From: Paracoccaceae bacterium
GTDB lineage: Bacteria; Pseudomonadota; Alphaproteobacteria; Rhodobacterales; Rhodobacteraceae
Direction of reading: 5' to 3'
Length of the DNA: 64,000 nucleotides
NCBI GenBank assembly: GCA_009773375.1
Contig: WRPH01000013.1
Span: 90,593-154,592, forward strand
The notes beneath the pieces are model-generated. The model was not told the origin of the DNA. It made no database searches and saw nothing but the letters and a program-made list of their open reading frames with translations. The position numbers and the translations under genes are program-made. Positions 9,283-18,758 of this stretch are shown piece by piece; the stretch's first letter is position 1, and every line of letters starts with the position of its first letter.

Positions 9283-10763
9283 TATGCGTCTCCTTGGGTC
9301 GGGGCAGTCGTTGAGCCGCTGGTCAGGCCGGGCGCTGCTTGGCCCAATTTGCGCAGGGCGTCAACGACAAGGCTGACTTTTATGCCCTTTGAGCCTTTCA
9401 CCAGCAGAATATCTCCGGCATCGGCAAGGCTGCGGGCCTTTTTGGCCAGATCTTTGGCGTCTTCCACCCAATCGCCGCGTTGACCGCGCGGCAGCTTGGT
9501 CCAAAGCGCTTTCATCCGGGGGCCAACGCAATGGATGGTGTGGATGGCGTCAAGGCCGGGGTGGTGGGCGATGGCCTCGTGCAGGGCATGCTCGGTTGGT
9601 CCCAGCTCCAGCATGTCGCCCAGGATGGCGATGCGGCGGCCCTTGTGGGTCTTGCCGACACCGTCTTGCGGGGTGGCGGCGATCAGCACTTCGAGGGCTG
9701 CGGCCATCGAGGCAGGGTTGGCGTTGAAGGCGTCGTCGATCAGATCGAAGGCGGTTTCCTCGACGATATCCAGCGTGATGCGTTCACGGGTGCCACGGCC
9801 CGCAGGCGGGGCCCAGCGGCCCAGATCGGCGGCGGCGATCATCGGATCAAGGCCAAGCGCGTCGGCCACCGCCAGCGCGCCCAGGCCGTTGGCGGCAAAG
9901 TGGCGACCGGGTGACAGCACTTTATACAGCGTCGGCGTGCCGTTGCGGCTGGCTTTGACGATGGTGGCGGTGTCGGTGATCTGGACGTGGAGCAGGCGGT
10001 AATCGGCGGAGTCGGAGGCCCCAAAGGTGATCACCTTTGCCCCCACCTCGGCGGCTTTGGTCCGCAGGATCGGGGTAATCTCCTGATCGGCGGGCAGAAT
10101 GGCGGTGCCACCGTTACGCAAACCGTCCATGATCGCGGCCTTCTCGGTGGCGATGCCAGCCAAATCGCGGAACGCTTCCAGATGCGCTGCGGCGACGATG
10201 GTGATCATCGCCACATCCAGATCGGCCATCCGCGCCAGCGGGGTGATTTCGCCGGGGTGGTTCATGCCGATCTCGATCACCGCGAAATCGGCATCGGCGG
10301 GCATCCGCGCCAGCGTCAGCGGCACGCCCCAGTGGTTGTTGTAGCTGGCCTCGGCGGCATGTACCCGGCCCTGCCCCGACAGCAGGCTGCGCAGCATTTC
10401 CTTGGTCGAGGTCTTGCCGACCGACCCGGTAACGCCGATCACTTTGGCGCGGGTGCGGGCGCGGGCGAAACGGCCCAAGCCCTCCAGCGCTTGCAACACG
10501 TCTGGCACGATCAGCAGCGGGGCGTCGGCAGGCAGGCCTGCGGGGATATGGCTGACCAGCGCGGCTGCGGCACCTTTGGCCAGTGCTGCTGCGACGAAAT
10601 CATGGCCGTCGCGCGCGTCTTTCAGCGCCACGAACAGATCGCCGGGCTGGATCGTGCGGGTGTCGATCGAGACGCCATGGGCCTGCCAGTCGCGGGTTGA
10701 CCGCCCGCCCGTGGCGGTGATGGCATCGGCAGAGGTCCACAGGGCTGGCTTCGGTGTCGTCAT
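9282..10763 (-). CDS. murF: UDP-N-acetylmuramoyl-tripeptide--D-alanyl-D-alanine ligase
   Basis: MurF adds D-Ala-D-Ala to UDP-MurNAc-tripeptide, the last soluble precursor step. The 493-residue protein has the ATP loop [10 protein letters not shown] at 113-122, the [10 protein letters not shown] stretch, and [11 protein letters not shown] typical of MurF. Its start overlaps murE by four bases and its stop overlaps the mraY start by one, so the three genes are translationally coupled. Length is slightly over the usual 450-470 because of a short C-terminal extension. Confidence 0.97.
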   Translation of the reverse strand: MTTPKPALWTSADAITATGGRSTRDWQAHGVSIDTRTIQPGDLFVALKDARDGHDFVAAALAKGAAAALVSHIPAGLPADAPLLIVPDVLQALEGLGRFARARTRAKVIGVTGSVGKTSTKEMLRSLLSGQGRVHAAEASYNNHWGVPLTLARMPADADFAVIEIGMNHPGEITPLARMADLDVAMITIVAAAHLEAFRDLAGIATEKAAIMDGLRNGGTAILPADQEITPILRTKAAEVGAKVITFGASDSADYRLLHVQITDTATIVKASRNGTPTLYKVLSPGRHFAANGLGALAVADALGLDPMIAAADLGRWAPPAGRGTRERITLDIVEETAFDLIDDAFNANPASMAAALEVLIAATPQDGVGKTHKGRRIAILGDMLELGPTEHALHEAIAHHPGLDAIHTIHCVGPRMKALWTKLPRGQRGDWVEDAKDLAKKARSLADAGDILLVKGSKGIKVSLVVDALRKLGQAAPGLTSGSTTAPTQGDA

Positions 10764-12241
10764 AGCAAACCATCCAGTGCAGCCACGGCGATGCTGGCCT
10801 GCTCTACATCGTCAAACGGGTAAATATCGCCCATGATCACCTGACCGGATTCGTGGCCCTTGCCCGCCACCAGCAGCGCGTCGCCGGGTTGTAGCGCGTC
10901 CACCGCGAGCAAGATCGCCTCGGCACGGTCGCCGACCTCGTTCGCCTCGGGGCACGCCGCCATGATCGCGGCGCGGATGCTGGCGGGGTCTTCGGAACGC
11001 GGGTTGTCATCGGTGACAAACAGAATATCGGCATGTGCGCGGGCAGCAGCGCCCATCAACGGGCGCTTGCCGGTATCGCGGTCGCCGCCTGCACCGAAAA
11101 CGATGATGATGCGGCCCATCACATGCGGGCGCAGCGCTTGCAGGGCGGTGGCGATGGCATCAGGCGTATGGGCGTAATCGACGAACACTGACGCGCCATT
11201 CTTGCGGGTGCCGGCCAGTTGCATCCGGCCGCGCACGCCGGAAAGCTGCGGCAGCACCGCAAAGACATCGCGCGGGGCTTCGCCTGCGCCAATGACCAGA
11301 CCCGCCGCCAGCGCCACGTTTTCGGCCTGAAAACCGCCGATCAGGTTCAGCCGCACCTGATAGGGCGTGCCTTTCCAGTCAAAGCGCACATCCTGCCCCG
11401 AGGCGTCAAAGCGCTGGCCCAGAATGCGCAAGTCGCAGCCCGCGCCATGCCCGACCGAGATCAGCTTTTGCCCGCGCCCGACCGCGATCAGCGCCATGTC
11501 ATGGCCCTTCGGGTCGTTCATGTTGATCACGGCGGTGCCGTCTTCGGGCAAGATCCGGTCAAACAGCGCGGCTTTGGCGGCGAAATAGGCCTCAAAGGTG
11601 TGGTGATAATCCAGATGGTCCTGGGTGAAGTTGGTAAACCCCGCCGATTTCAGCCGCACGCCATCCATGCGGCGCTGATCCAGCCCGTGGCTGGAGGCCT
11701 CCATCGCGGCATGGGTGACGCCTTCGGCTGCCGCCTGCGCCAGCATGTGATGCAGGGTGATCGGGTCCGGCGTGGTGTGGGCGGAAGGCGCGGCCCAAGC
11801 GCCTTCAACCCCGGTGGTGCCGATGTTGATCGCGGCATGGTCCAAGGCCATCCAGATTTGCCGGGCAAAGGTGGCCACGGAAGTTTTGCCATTGGTGCCG
11901 GTGACGGCAACCATGGTGGCAGGCTGCGCGCCAAACCACAGCGCTGCGGCGCGCGCCAAAGCCTCACGCGGGTCTTCGGCCACGATCAGCGCCACGCCAG
12001 AAGCTGCAAGCGCATCCGCCGCCAGCCGCGCGCCTGCGGCATCGGTAAGAATGGCCGAAGCGCCCTTGGCAATCGCAGTGTCGATGAAGCTCGCGCCATG
12101 CACCTTGGCGCCCGGCATCGCCGCAAACAGAAAACCGGGCTGCACCGCCCGGCTGTCCACCGTCAAACCCGCCAGCGCCGGATCAAGGCCGTTGCGGGCG
12201 GTCAGTCCCAAAGCTGTCACTGTCTTTGGCCGATCCGCCAT
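10760..12241 (-). CDS. murE: UDP-N-acetylmuramoyl-L-alanyl-D-glutamate--2,6-diaminopimelate ligase
   Basis: MurE adds the third residue of the stem peptide. The 493-residue protein shows SRAVQPGFLFAAMPG near the start, the ATP loop GTNGKTS at 115-121, and TDDNPRSEDP near residue 400. The DNPR signature marks meso-diaminopimelate-type enzymes, as expected in a Gram-negative. It lies 15 bases downstream of ftsI and overlaps murF by four bases. Confidence 0.97.
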   Translation of the reverse strand: MADRPKTVTALGLTARNGLDPALAGLTVDSRAVQPGFLFAAMPGAKVHGASFIDTAIAKGASAILTDAAGARLAADALAASGVALIVAEDPREALARAAALWFGAQPATMVAVTGTNGKTSVATFARQIWMALDHAAINIGTTGVEGAWAAPSAHTTPDPITLHHMLAQAAAEGVTHAAMEASSHGLDQRRMDGVRLKSAGFTNFTQDHLDYHHTFEAYFAAKAALFDRILPEDGTAVINMNDPKGHDMALIAVGRGQKLISVGHGAGCDLRILGQRFDASGQDVRFDWKGTPYQVRLNLIGGFQAENVALAAGLVIGAGEAPRDVFAVLPQLSGVRGRMQLAGTRKNGASVFVDYAHTPDAIATALQALRPHVMGRIIIVFGAGGDRDTGKRPLMGAAARAHADILFVTDDNPRSEDPASIRAAIMAACPEANEVGDRAEAILLAVDALQPGDALLVAGKGHESGQVIMGDIYPFDDVEQASIAVAALDGLL

Positions 12242-12256
12242 CCCATCACCCCACGC

Positions 12257-14044
12257 TTAGTTGCTGACGGCTGTTAACCCATCCAGCGGTTGGGGTTCAA
12301 CCTGTGGCCGCATCCCCAGCAACGGGGCGGCGCGGCGAATGATCTCGGCGGCCACGGGAACGGCGGTCCAGCCAGCGGTGCGGCGCGGCTTTGGCCCGGT
12401 CATTTCCACCGGCTCGTCCAGCGTCACGATCAGCACATATTTCGGGTCGTTGGCGGGGAAGACGCTGGCGAAGGTATTCACCACCTTATCCTTGTAATAG
12501 CCGCCGCCCTTCATGGTCTTGTCAGCCGTGCCGGTCTTGCCTGCCACGGCATAGCCCGGCACTTCGGCCAAGGACGCGGTGCCTTCGGTGACGACGCGGC
12601 GCAGCATGCCAACCGCTTGTGCTGCGGTCTGTTCCGAAATCACCCGTTCGCCCCGCATCGGCTCGGACCGCTTCAGCAGCGTCGGCGTTACCTTGATGCC
12701 GCCGTTGGCGATGGTGGCATAAGCGCTGGCAAGGTTCAGCGGGCTGCCCGACATACCGTGCCCATAAGCGGTTGTGATCGTGACGATATCCGGCCAGCGC
12801 GCCGGGCGCAGCGGCTTGGCGCCCCTGGCCTCGACCAGCTCGACCGGCGAGGCATCAAACAGGCCCATCGCCTTGAAGAACGCCTGCTGACGCACGCCAC
12901 CGATCAGCAGCGCGATATGGGCGGTGCCGACGTTGGAGGATTTCGCGATCACATCCGACACCGAAAGCAGCGGGCCGTAGTTGTGGTTTTCAAACTCCTT
13001 GATCCGGTGTTTGCCCCAGATCATCGGCGCATTGGCATCGACCATGGTTTCCGGGGTCAGCAGGCCGAGATCAATCGCCTGGGCTGCGGCAAAGATCTTG
13101 AAGGTGGAGCCGAGTTCGTAAATCCCCTGCACGGCGCGGTTGAACAGCACCGAATCCGACGGATCGCCCGAGGTCGGGTTGTTGGGGCGGTCGTTGGGGT
13201 CAAAGGTTGGCCCCGCCGCCAGCGCGACGATCTCGCCGGTGTCGACATTCATCAAAATCGCCGCACCGCCCTTGGCGTTCATCATGGTGATGCCCGCACC
13301 CAAGACCTCTTCCACCGCCGCCTGCACCGTCAGATCCAGCGAGGTGACCAGCGGCGTGCCAGCTTGCGCCGGATCGCGCAGGCGGTCGTCCATGAATTTT
13401 TCAAGACCTGCGGTGCCGATGACTTCGGCACTGTTCACGCCCTCGTTGCCAAACGAGGCCCCGCCCAGCACATGCGCGGCCAGCGTGCCGTTGGGATAAA
13501 GCCGCATCTCACGCGGGCCGAACAACAGGCCGGGATCGCCGATTTCATGCACCAGCTGCACCTGTTCGGGCGACAGCACCTTGCGCACCCACAGGAAACT
13601 GCGGCCATCGGTAAAGCGGCGCAGCAGCGTGGCTTCGTCCAGATCGGGGAAGATCGTCGCCAGCGCTTTCGCCACCCGCGCCGGGTCGATCAGATCGCGG
13701 GTCTGCACATAGAGCGCATGCGTCAGCATGTTGGTGGCCAGTACCCGGCCATTGCGATCAACGATGTCGGCGCGCGAGGCTTCGATCTGATTGCCGACCG
13801 AGGCAGTGCGCGGCTCGACCGGTTCGGTGGCGGCCAGCGTGCCCATGCGGGCACCGATCACGGTGAAAGCGGAAAAGAACGACAGCGCCAGAAAGATCAG
13901 CCGCAGTTGCGCCCGGCCACGCGCCTTGTCGCGCATCACCTCGTGGCGCAGGCGCAGGTTTTCGCGTTCAATCGTGTCAGGGTTTTCGCCGGCATTGCGG
14001 GCGTGCAGGATCCGCGCCAGCGGGCGCAACGGGGTGCGGGTCAT
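12257..14044 (-). CDS. ftsI: Septal peptidoglycan D,D-transpeptidase (PBP3)
   Basis: FtsI crosslinks peptidoglycan at the septum together with FtsW. The 595-residue protein has a basic N-terminal tail, one membrane segment (about 49-69), a PBP dimerisation domain and a transpeptidase domain. The catalytic motifs are all present: STFK at 313-316 (nucleophile Ser313), SSN at 369-371 and KTGT at 503-506. The start overlaps the ftsL stop by four bases (ATGA), so the two are coupled. Confidence 0.98.
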   Translation of the reverse strand: MTRTPLRPLARILHARNAGENPDTIERENLRLRHEVMRDKARGRAQLRLIFLALSFFSAFTVIGARMGTLAATEPVEPRTASVGNQIEASRADIVDRNGRVLATNMLTHALYVQTRDLIDPARVAKALATIFPDLDEATLLRRFTDGRSFLWVRKVLSPEQVQLVHEIGDPGLLFGPREMRLYPNGTLAAHVLGGASFGNEGVNSAEVIGTAGLEKFMDDRLRDPAQAGTPLVTSLDLTVQAAVEEVLGAGITMMNAKGGAAILMNVDTGEIVALAAGPTFDPNDRPNNPTSGDPSDSVLFNRAVQGIYELGSTFKIFAAAQAIDLGLLTPETMVDANAPMIWGKHRIKEFENHNYGPLLSVSDVIAKSSNVGTAHIALLIGGVRQQAFFKAMGLFDASPVELVEARGAKPLRPARWPDIVTITTAYGHGMSGSPLNLASAYATIANGGIKVTPTLLKRSEPMRGERVISEQTAAQAVGMLRRVVTEGTASLAEVPGYAVAGKTGTADKTMKGGGYYKDKVVNTFASVFPANDPKYVLIVTLDEPVEMTGPKPRRTAGWTAVPVAAEIIRRAAPLLGMRPQVEPQPLDGLTAVSN

Positions 14045-14415
14045 GGCGTTTGCTCCGCTTCCAGACTGCCAGAAACCGATTGCGGCGCTTCGATATCAAG
14101 GCCGGGCATCAGATCGGTGGCCAAGGGCGGCGGCGGCATGGCAACCCGTTGTGCGGTGCCAAACTGCTGCGGCTCCATCGGCAACAGGCCGAGCCGGTCA
14201 AAGTTCAGCGTTGCCAGCTGTCGCAGCCGGTCGGGCCGGTTCAGGTAGGCCCATTCGGCGCGCTGGATCGTCAACGCCTCGCGCAGGCCAGCGATTTCGT
14301 TTTGCAGATCAGTCACTTCGCGTTGTGCGGCTTGCGTGGTGTAATTCTCGCGGTAGGCCCAGAAGCCCAGCGCCATCACGGCAAGGAAGGACAGAACGTA
14401 AAGCACAGGGCGCAT
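14041..14415 (-). CDS. ftsL: Cell division protein FtsL
   Basis: A 124-residue bitopic protein that joins FtsB and FtsQ in the divisome. It has a short N-terminus, one membrane segment (MRPVLYVLSFLAVMALGFWA), a coiled coil rich in Q, E and L (QAAQREVTDLQNEIAGLREA) and the AEWAYLNRPDRL stretch usual in alphaproteobacterial FtsL. The ATG at 14415 is chosen over a TTG at 14421; it begins two bases after the rsmH stop. FtsL is poorly conserved, so the call relies on topology plus position between rsmH and ftsI. Confidence 0.92.
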   Translation of the reverse strand: MRPVLYVLSFLAVMALGFWAYRENYTTQAAQREVTDLQNEIAGLREALTIQRAEWAYLNRPDRLRQLATLNFDRLGLLPMEPQQFGTAQRVAMPPPPLATDLMPGLDIEAPQSVSGSLEAEQTP

Positions 14416-14417
14416 GA

Positions 14418-15449
14418 TCAACGTTGCCCCTTTTGGGTTTGGGCTTTTTTGGATTGAGACTGCGGCAGATCGGGCGCGTCCAGCGTGCCTGCATCCACGT
14501 CTTTGGCGGGTGCTGCGGTGCGCCGCGCCACTCGCAGCTTGGCCGAGCGCGCGCGCGGGTTTTCTGCCAGTTCAACATCGTCCGGGCCAATCGCCTTGCG
14601 CGTGACCAGTTCAAACCGGGCGGTGGTGTTTTCCTTGACCGGGGCATAGCGGTTGGCGTTGGGCTCTTCCCCCGCCGCCTGCTGGAAAAAGCGTTTGACG
14701 ACGCGGTCTTCCAGCGAATGGAAGGTGACAACCGCCAGCAATCCGCCGGGTTTCAGCGCGCGTTCTGCGGCGACAAGACCCTGCACCAGTTCGGTAAACT
14801 CTTCGTTCACCGCGATGCGCAGCGCCTGAAAGCTGCGTGTCGCCGGGTGGCTTTGCCCCGGTTTCGGCCGTGGCAGGCATTTTGAGATGATGTCCGCCAA
14901 CCGCAGCGTGGTGGTGATCGGATCGGGCGAGCGGGCCTCGACAATCGCGCGGGCGATGCGGCGCGAGGCGCGCTCTTCGCCGAAATGATACAGAATATCG
15001 GCCAGCCGCGCCTCGGACGCGGTGTTGACCAGATCAGCCGCCGATTCGCCCGACTGGCTCATCCGCATATCCAGCGGGCCATCTTTCTGAAACGAAAAGC
15101 CGCGCTCGGGCTGGTCGATCTGCATCGACGACACGCCCAGATCCAGCACCACGCCATCCAGCAAGGCCCCGGCATGGGCGTCCAGTTCCGAGAAATTCCC
15201 CGCCACCAGCCGCAGCCGGTCGCCATATTCCCCCGCCCAAGCCTGCGCCATTTGCAGCGCCAGCGGGTCGCGGTCCACCCCGATCACGCAATCGGCGCCA
15301 GCCTCCAGCAGGCCGCGCGTATAGCCGCCTGCCCCGAAGGTGCCGTCCAGCCAAAGCCCGCGCACCGGCGCACAGGCGGCCAGCAAGGGGCGCAGCAGCA
15401 CGGGGATATGGGGCGTGCGACCGATATTCTGATCGCGGGAAGCGGTCAT
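14418..15449 (-). CDS. rsmH: 16S rRNA (cytosine(1402)-N(4))-methyltransferase
   Basis: RsmH (MraW) methylates C1402 of 16S rRNA with S-adenosylmethionine. With the ATG at 15449 the protein is 343 residues and begins [21 protein letters not shown], matching the family. The SAM loop [10 protein letters not shown] is at 35-44, followed by [10 protein letters not shown]. Later [20 protein letters not shown] is the typical C-terminal motif. The start lies one base after the mraZ stop; the open frame back to 15614 overlaps mraZ and is not used. Confidence 0.97.
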   Translation of the reverse strand: MTASRDQNIGRTPHIPVLLRPLLAACAPVRGLWLDGTFGAGGYTRGLLEAGADCVIGVDRDPLALQMAQAWAGEYGDRLRLVAGNFSELDAHAGALLDGVVLDLGVSSMQIDQPERGFSFQKDGPLDMRMSQSGESAADLVNTASEARLADILYHFGEERASRRIARAIVEARSPDPITTTLRLADIISKCLPRPKPGQSHPATRSFQALRIAVNEEFTELVQGLVAAERALKPGGLLAVVTFHSLEDRVVKRFFQQAAGEEPNANRYAPVKENTTARFELVTRKAIGPDDVELAENPRARSAKLRVARRTAAPAKDVDAGTLDAPDLPQSQSKKAQTQKGQR

Positions 15450-15450
15450 T

Positions 15451-15960
15451 TCAACCTGCCCGCGCCGCGCGGCCCACCAAGGCCAGCGGATCGACGCCAT
15501 CGTCATCATCATCCGCGAACTCGGCGTCATAGGTTTCACGACGATAAAGCTTGAAGCGGTTGGTATAGCCGGCAAAAGCCGCCTCGCCGCCGCTGGCCAG
15601 ATCTTCCGGGCCAAAGCCCATCTTGGCGCGCACCTTCAGCGGCAGCACGATGCGGCCATCGGGTTCGATTTCAACCATCACCGAGCGGGAAATCAAATCA
15701 CGTTCGGCGCGGTCACGGTCGGGGCTGCCCAGCTCCATCGCCTCGATCTTGGCGGCCAGGGCATCGGCACCCGACTTCGAATAGCATTCCACGAAGTTCC
15801 GGCTTTTGCCGCCATAAACCATGTAAACGCGGGGGCGGGGAAAATCTTCGGAGGCGGGGTCTTCGGCATCCAGTATGCGGCGGAAGGCTGCCGGGATCGA
15901 AACCCGCGCCTTGCTGTCTACCTTCTGGTAGAACTCGCCTCTGAACGCCTCGCTCACCAT
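15451..15960 (-). CDS. mraZ: MraZ transcriptional regulator of the dcw cluster
   Basis: MraZ is an AbrB-fold DNA-binding protein at the head of dcw clusters that represses its own operon in other bacteria. The 169-residue product has two SpoVT/AbrB-like repeats: [18 protein letters not shown] near residues 13-30 and [18 protein letters not shown] near 98-115. The protein begins [20 protein letters not shown]. It is preceded by an unusually long leader with a terminator-like hairpin (see UpsM), so expression may depend on read-through. I could not assign convincing MraZ boxes upstream. Confidence 0.95.
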   Translation of the reverse strand: MVSEAFRGEFYQKVDSKARVSIPAAFRRILDAEDPASEDFPRPRVYMVYGGKSRNFVECYSKSGADALAAKIEAMELGSPDRDRAERDLISRSVMVEIEPDGRIVLPLKVRAKMGFGPEDLASGGEAAFAGYTNRFKLYRRETYDAEFADDDDDGVDPLALVGRAARAG

Positions 15961-15996
15961 CGGCCTTGCGGCTCCTTATCGGGTATCGCTACCCCG

Positions 15997-16041
15997 AAAA
16001 TAGAAAAGGCGGATCGAGCTGCTGCCACTGCTCGATCCGCC
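15997..16041 (-). terminator. Terminator-like hairpin between UpsM region and mraZ
   Basis: Arms 16008-16018 and 16031-16041 (GGCGGATCGAG and CTCGATCCGCC) pair perfectly around a 12-base loop. On the minus strand they are followed by TTTTCTATTTT. This would stop most leader transcripts before mraZ while allowing some read-through. Confidence 0.8.
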
Positions 16042-16215
16042 GTCTGTCCCATCGCTGGGCGTCCAGCTGCGCTTGCCACCTGGGGGAGATGTCTGCTCGC
16101 TTGCGCGCCGGATCTCTACGAATTCGATTTGGCGGGTGCCTGTATGAAGCCTGTCTTTTTCGCCTTGTTCGGGGTCTTCAGCCGCCCCTGCTTTTTGTTT
16201 CCCGCTGCGTCGTCT
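15997..16215 (-). ncRNA. upsM: UpsM-like sRNA in the mraZ leader
   Basis: In Rhodobacter sphaeroides the dcw cluster is preceded by a long 5' leader that yields the abundant sRNA UpsM (about 200 nt) by termination before mraZ. Here the same place holds about 640 bases of non-coding DNA. On the minus strand a perfect 11-bp hairpin (16008-16041) followed by a T-rich tract lies about 40 bases before the mraZ start. The 3' end is placed from that hairpin. The 5' end near 16215 is only an estimate from the known length, since I could not place the promoter. Confidence 0.55.
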
Positions 16216-16495
16216 TCGTAGGAAAAGGGATGCCATGGGATTTCACGGGAAGCAACGGAAATCTTTGGCGACAAACCGGAAGATATTGATTTTCACCTGT
16301 CAGAAAAACAGCATCTAGTGGGTGTACCCGACTAAGTTTAGGCAGTAACAGCGTTTTCACAGCGGCGTGAACACTAGATGTTGATTTGGCTGAACGATGC
16401 GCGCCCAGCCCATAAAATCCCAAGATTTTTTTGAATGCGGCAACAGGGCCATAATTCATGGACAAGGCCCGCCGCAGCTTTCCGCCACAAAACGC
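16216..16495. other. Upstream part of the dcw leader/promoter region
   Basis: Non-coding and AT-richer than its neighbours. The promoter for the UpsM-like RNA and the dcw operon is expected here on the minus strand. I see no convincing -35/-10 pair, no protein gene, and none of the conserved words of RNase P RNA, which I checked for. Confidence 0.4.
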
Positions 16496-16520
16496 GAAAA
16501 ACCGGGGTTTCCCCCGGTTC
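16496..16520 (-). terminator. Rho-independent terminator of mrp
   Basis: Read on the minus strand: AACCGGGG, a short loop, CCCCGGTT, then TTTTT. It lies about 85 bases downstream of the mrp stop. Confidence 0.88.
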
Positions 16521-16602
16521 TCCCATACGTTCCCAGCTCAAGTGATTCGCAGCGCGGTGGCGTTTCCCATGGCATCCCAGAGCGGGCGCGCTGCCCGACC
16601 CG

Positions 16603-17709
16603 TCAGGCCATGCCGCCAGCAATCAGGCGCTGCGCCAGCCGGGCATAGGCCTGCGCGGCAGGGCTGTCGCCAAGGGCAATCGGCGTGCCCGCATCGCCCG
16701 CCAGCCGCACATCTATCGACAACGGCAATTCGCCCAGAAACGGCAGATCCAGCCGCGCCGCCTCTGCCGCAACGCCGCCATGGCCGAACAGATGCGCCTC
16801 GTGGCCGCAATTCGGGCAGATATAGGTGGACATGTTCTCGATCAGCCCCAGCACCGGGGTTTTCAGCTTCTGGAACATATCGAGCGCCTTGCGCGCATCC
16901 AGCAGCGCCACGTCCTGCGGCGTGGACACCACAATCGCCCCCGTCAGATGCGTGCGCTGGCACAGCGTCAGTTGAATATCGCCGGTGCCGGGCGGCAGGT
17001 CGATGATCAGCACGTCCAGCTCGCCCCAGGCCACCTGCCCCAGAAGTTGCTGCAATGCCCCCATCAGCATCGGACCGCGCCAGATCACCGCCTCATCCTC
17101 TTTCAGCATCAGGCCGATCGACATCATCGTCACGCCATGCGCGTGCAGCGGTTCGATGATCTTGCCATCCGGGCTGGCCGGGCGCTTCGACACCCCCATC
17201 ATCCGCGGCTGGCTGGGGCCATATATATCAGCATCAAGCAGGCCAACGCGACGGCCCTGCTTGGCCAAGGCTACGGCGAGGTTGGAACTGACGGTGGATT
17301 TCCCCACCCCACCCTTGCCGGAGCCGATGGCAATGATGCGGTCCACCCCCGCGATGCGCGCAGGCCCGCCCTGATGCGGGCTGGGGTGTTGACCGATCTT
17401 CACGCCCTGCCCCAGTTGCGGTGCGCCCAGTTGCGGCGGGGCTGCGGTAGCGGCTTTCGGCGCGGGCCCGTGCGCCGTCATCACCGCCTGCACCGAAGTC
17501 ACCCCCGGCAAAGCCTTCAAAGCCAGTTCGGCGGCCACCTGCGCCGGGGCAAGGCTGCGCGCCTCGTCCGGGGTGGCAGCTTCGATGACGAATCGCACCG
17601 TGCCGCCGTCAACCGCCAAGGCCCGCACCAGATCGCGCGAAACCAGCGTGCCGCCCGGCACCTGAACCCGCGCAAGAACCGCCAATACATCTTCCCGCGC
17701 GATGCTCAT
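16603..17709 (-). CDS. mrp: Mrp/ApbC-type iron-sulfur cluster carrier ATPase
   Basis: A P-loop ATPase of the Mrp/Nbp35 family that binds and hands over Fe-S clusters in the cytosol. The 368-residue protein has an N-terminal MIP18-like domain (about 1-80), a variable proline-rich linker, and the deviant Walker A GKGGVGKS at 131-138. The CPNC pair at 298-301 bridges the cluster between subunits. The ATG at 17709 is chosen because AAGGA lies upstream; an in-frame ATG at 17727 lacks a ribosome site. It is a single-gene unit with its own terminator. Confidence 0.94.
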   Translation of the reverse strand: MSIAREDVLAVLARVQVPGGTLVSRDLVRALAVDGGTVRFVIEAATPDEARSLAPAQVAAELALKALPGVTSVQAVMTAHGPAPKAATAAPPQLGAPQLGQGVKIGQHPSPHQGGPARIAGVDRIIAIGSGKGGVGKSTVSSNLAVALAKQGRRVGLLDADIYGPSQPRMMGVSKRPASPDGKIIEPLHAHGVTMMSIGLMLKEDEAVIWRGPMLMGALQQLLGQVAWGELDVLIIDLPPGTGDIQLTLCQRTHLTGAIVVSTPQDVALLDARKALDMFQKLKTPVLGLIENMSTYICPNCGHEAHLFGHGGVAAEAARLDLPFLGELPLSIDVRLAGDAGTPIALGDSPAAQAYARLAQRLIAGGMA

Positions 17710-17992
17710 GGTTTTTCCTTTGCCCATGTTTTATTCATATGACCCGCAAAGTTGTGCGGTTTGCGGCAAAGGGCAAGACCTGCTTGACCAAATGCTCAAA
17801 AATTCGCCGAAGCGCCTGTTAATTATAAACTTTTTGTGACCGAAAGCTATGCACGCGCTGCATGGCAGCATTGCCGAGAGGCTCTATTGTGCAGCTGCAG
17901 CAATTGGCCCATGTTACCCCTAACAGCGGAACGAAGGTTTTGGCATCCGGTCGGAACCACCCGCTTACAAGACAAAGAATGAGGCTATTATC

Positions 17993-18208
17993 ATGGCATA
18001 TGTGAATTCCACCCGCGCAACGCAATCTTCGGTTTCGGACCGGTTCTCGGGCGTTTTCGCCGCGGTTTCGGCAATGATGCAGCGCCGCCGGATCTATGCG
18101 CAGACCCTGCGTGAACTGCGTAGCCTGTCTGATCGCGAACTGACCGATCTGGGCCTGTGCCGCAGCATGATCGTCGAAGTGTCGCGTGAAGCCGCTTACG
18201 GCAAGTAA
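17993..18208 (+). CDS. ccaF1: DUF1127 small protein, CcaF1-like
   Basis: A 71-residue basic protein whose C-terminal half (RRIYAQTLRELRSLSDRELTDLGLCRSMI) is a typical DUF1127 domain. In R. sphaeroides a DUF1127 protein, CcaF1, is an RNA-binding factor encoded just upstream of, and cotranscribed with, the CcsR sRNAs. The same arrangement is seen here, since CCTCCTCCC-loop hairpins begin 12 bases after the stop. In that organism the locus is driven by alternative heat-shock sigma factors; I could not identify the promoter with confidence. The gene name is assigned by context, as DUF1127 genes are numerous. Confidence 0.85.
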   Translation: MAYVNSTRATQSSVSDRFSGVFAAVSAMMQRRRIYAQTLRELRSLSDRELTDLGLCRSMIVEVSREAAYGK

Positions 18209-18219
18209 TCCCTGAACGG

Positions 18220-18690
18220 GCCTCTATCCTCCTCCCGGAGGCTTCGTTTCACGGCGCGGCGGCGCGCTTTCTCCTCCCTTGCGCCGTCGCCTTTTTATTC
18301 TCTTCGACGGGCCCCTCCTCCTCCCTGGGCCTCTCGGACCCGCGGCGATCCAGTCCTCCTCCCTTGGATCGTCGCATCTTTTGACTTCGACGGCCCCCTC
18401 CTCCTCCCTGGGGCTTTCGGATCGGCGGCGACTCAACCTCCTCCCTGAGTTGCCGCCTCTTACTCGAACGGCCAACCTCCTCCCTGGCCGGGCGATCAGG
18501 CGGTGACCCTTACCTCCTCCCGAGGGTCACCGCCGTTTCTGCTTCGCCTGTTCCGCACCTCCCTGCGGCAAAGGCGTCTGGCGGCGATCCTTGCCTCCCA
18601 TGGATCGCCGCTTTCAGGTTCGATCGGCCCTCCTCCTCCCTGGCCGAGCGATTGGGCGGCACCGCGCTCCTCCTCCCTTGCGGTGCCGCC
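18220..18690 (+). ncRNA. ccsR: CcsR-like sRNA array, 12 CCTCCTCCC-loop hairpins (about six RNAs)
   Basis: Twelve consecutive hairpins follow the DUF1127 gene. A pattern of a short-stem hairpin (arms such as CGGCC/GGCCG) followed by a long-stem hairpin (arms such as GGCGGTGACCCT/AGGGTCACCGCC at 18499-18534) repeats six times. Ten loops expose CTCCTCCC or CCTCCTCCC; hairpins nine and ten have only CCTCCC. Long-stem hairpins start near 18258, 18342, 18424, 18499, 18581 and 18655. In R. sphaeroides four homologous RNAs (CcsR1-4), each with two such stem-loops, are processed from the ccaF1 transcript and act as anti-Shine-Dalgarno-like regulators of C1 metabolism and stress. Short T-rich tracts follow several long stems. 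No strong final terminator was seen. Confidence 0.88.
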
Positions 18691-18758
18691 ACCCGTCCCT
18701 CTCCCTTGCATCAGCCCACGCCTGCCGCGATAGTCGCGCAAACCAGACGGGCGGCTTG

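Noticed and set aside
16041..16100. MraZ boxes (TGGG-type repeats) upstream of mraZ
   Set aside because: A few TGG words exist but not at the regular 10-base spacing.
16020..16460. RNase P RNA upstream of mraZ
   Set aside because: I looked for the conserved rnpB words on both strands and did not find them; the UpsM reading fits better.
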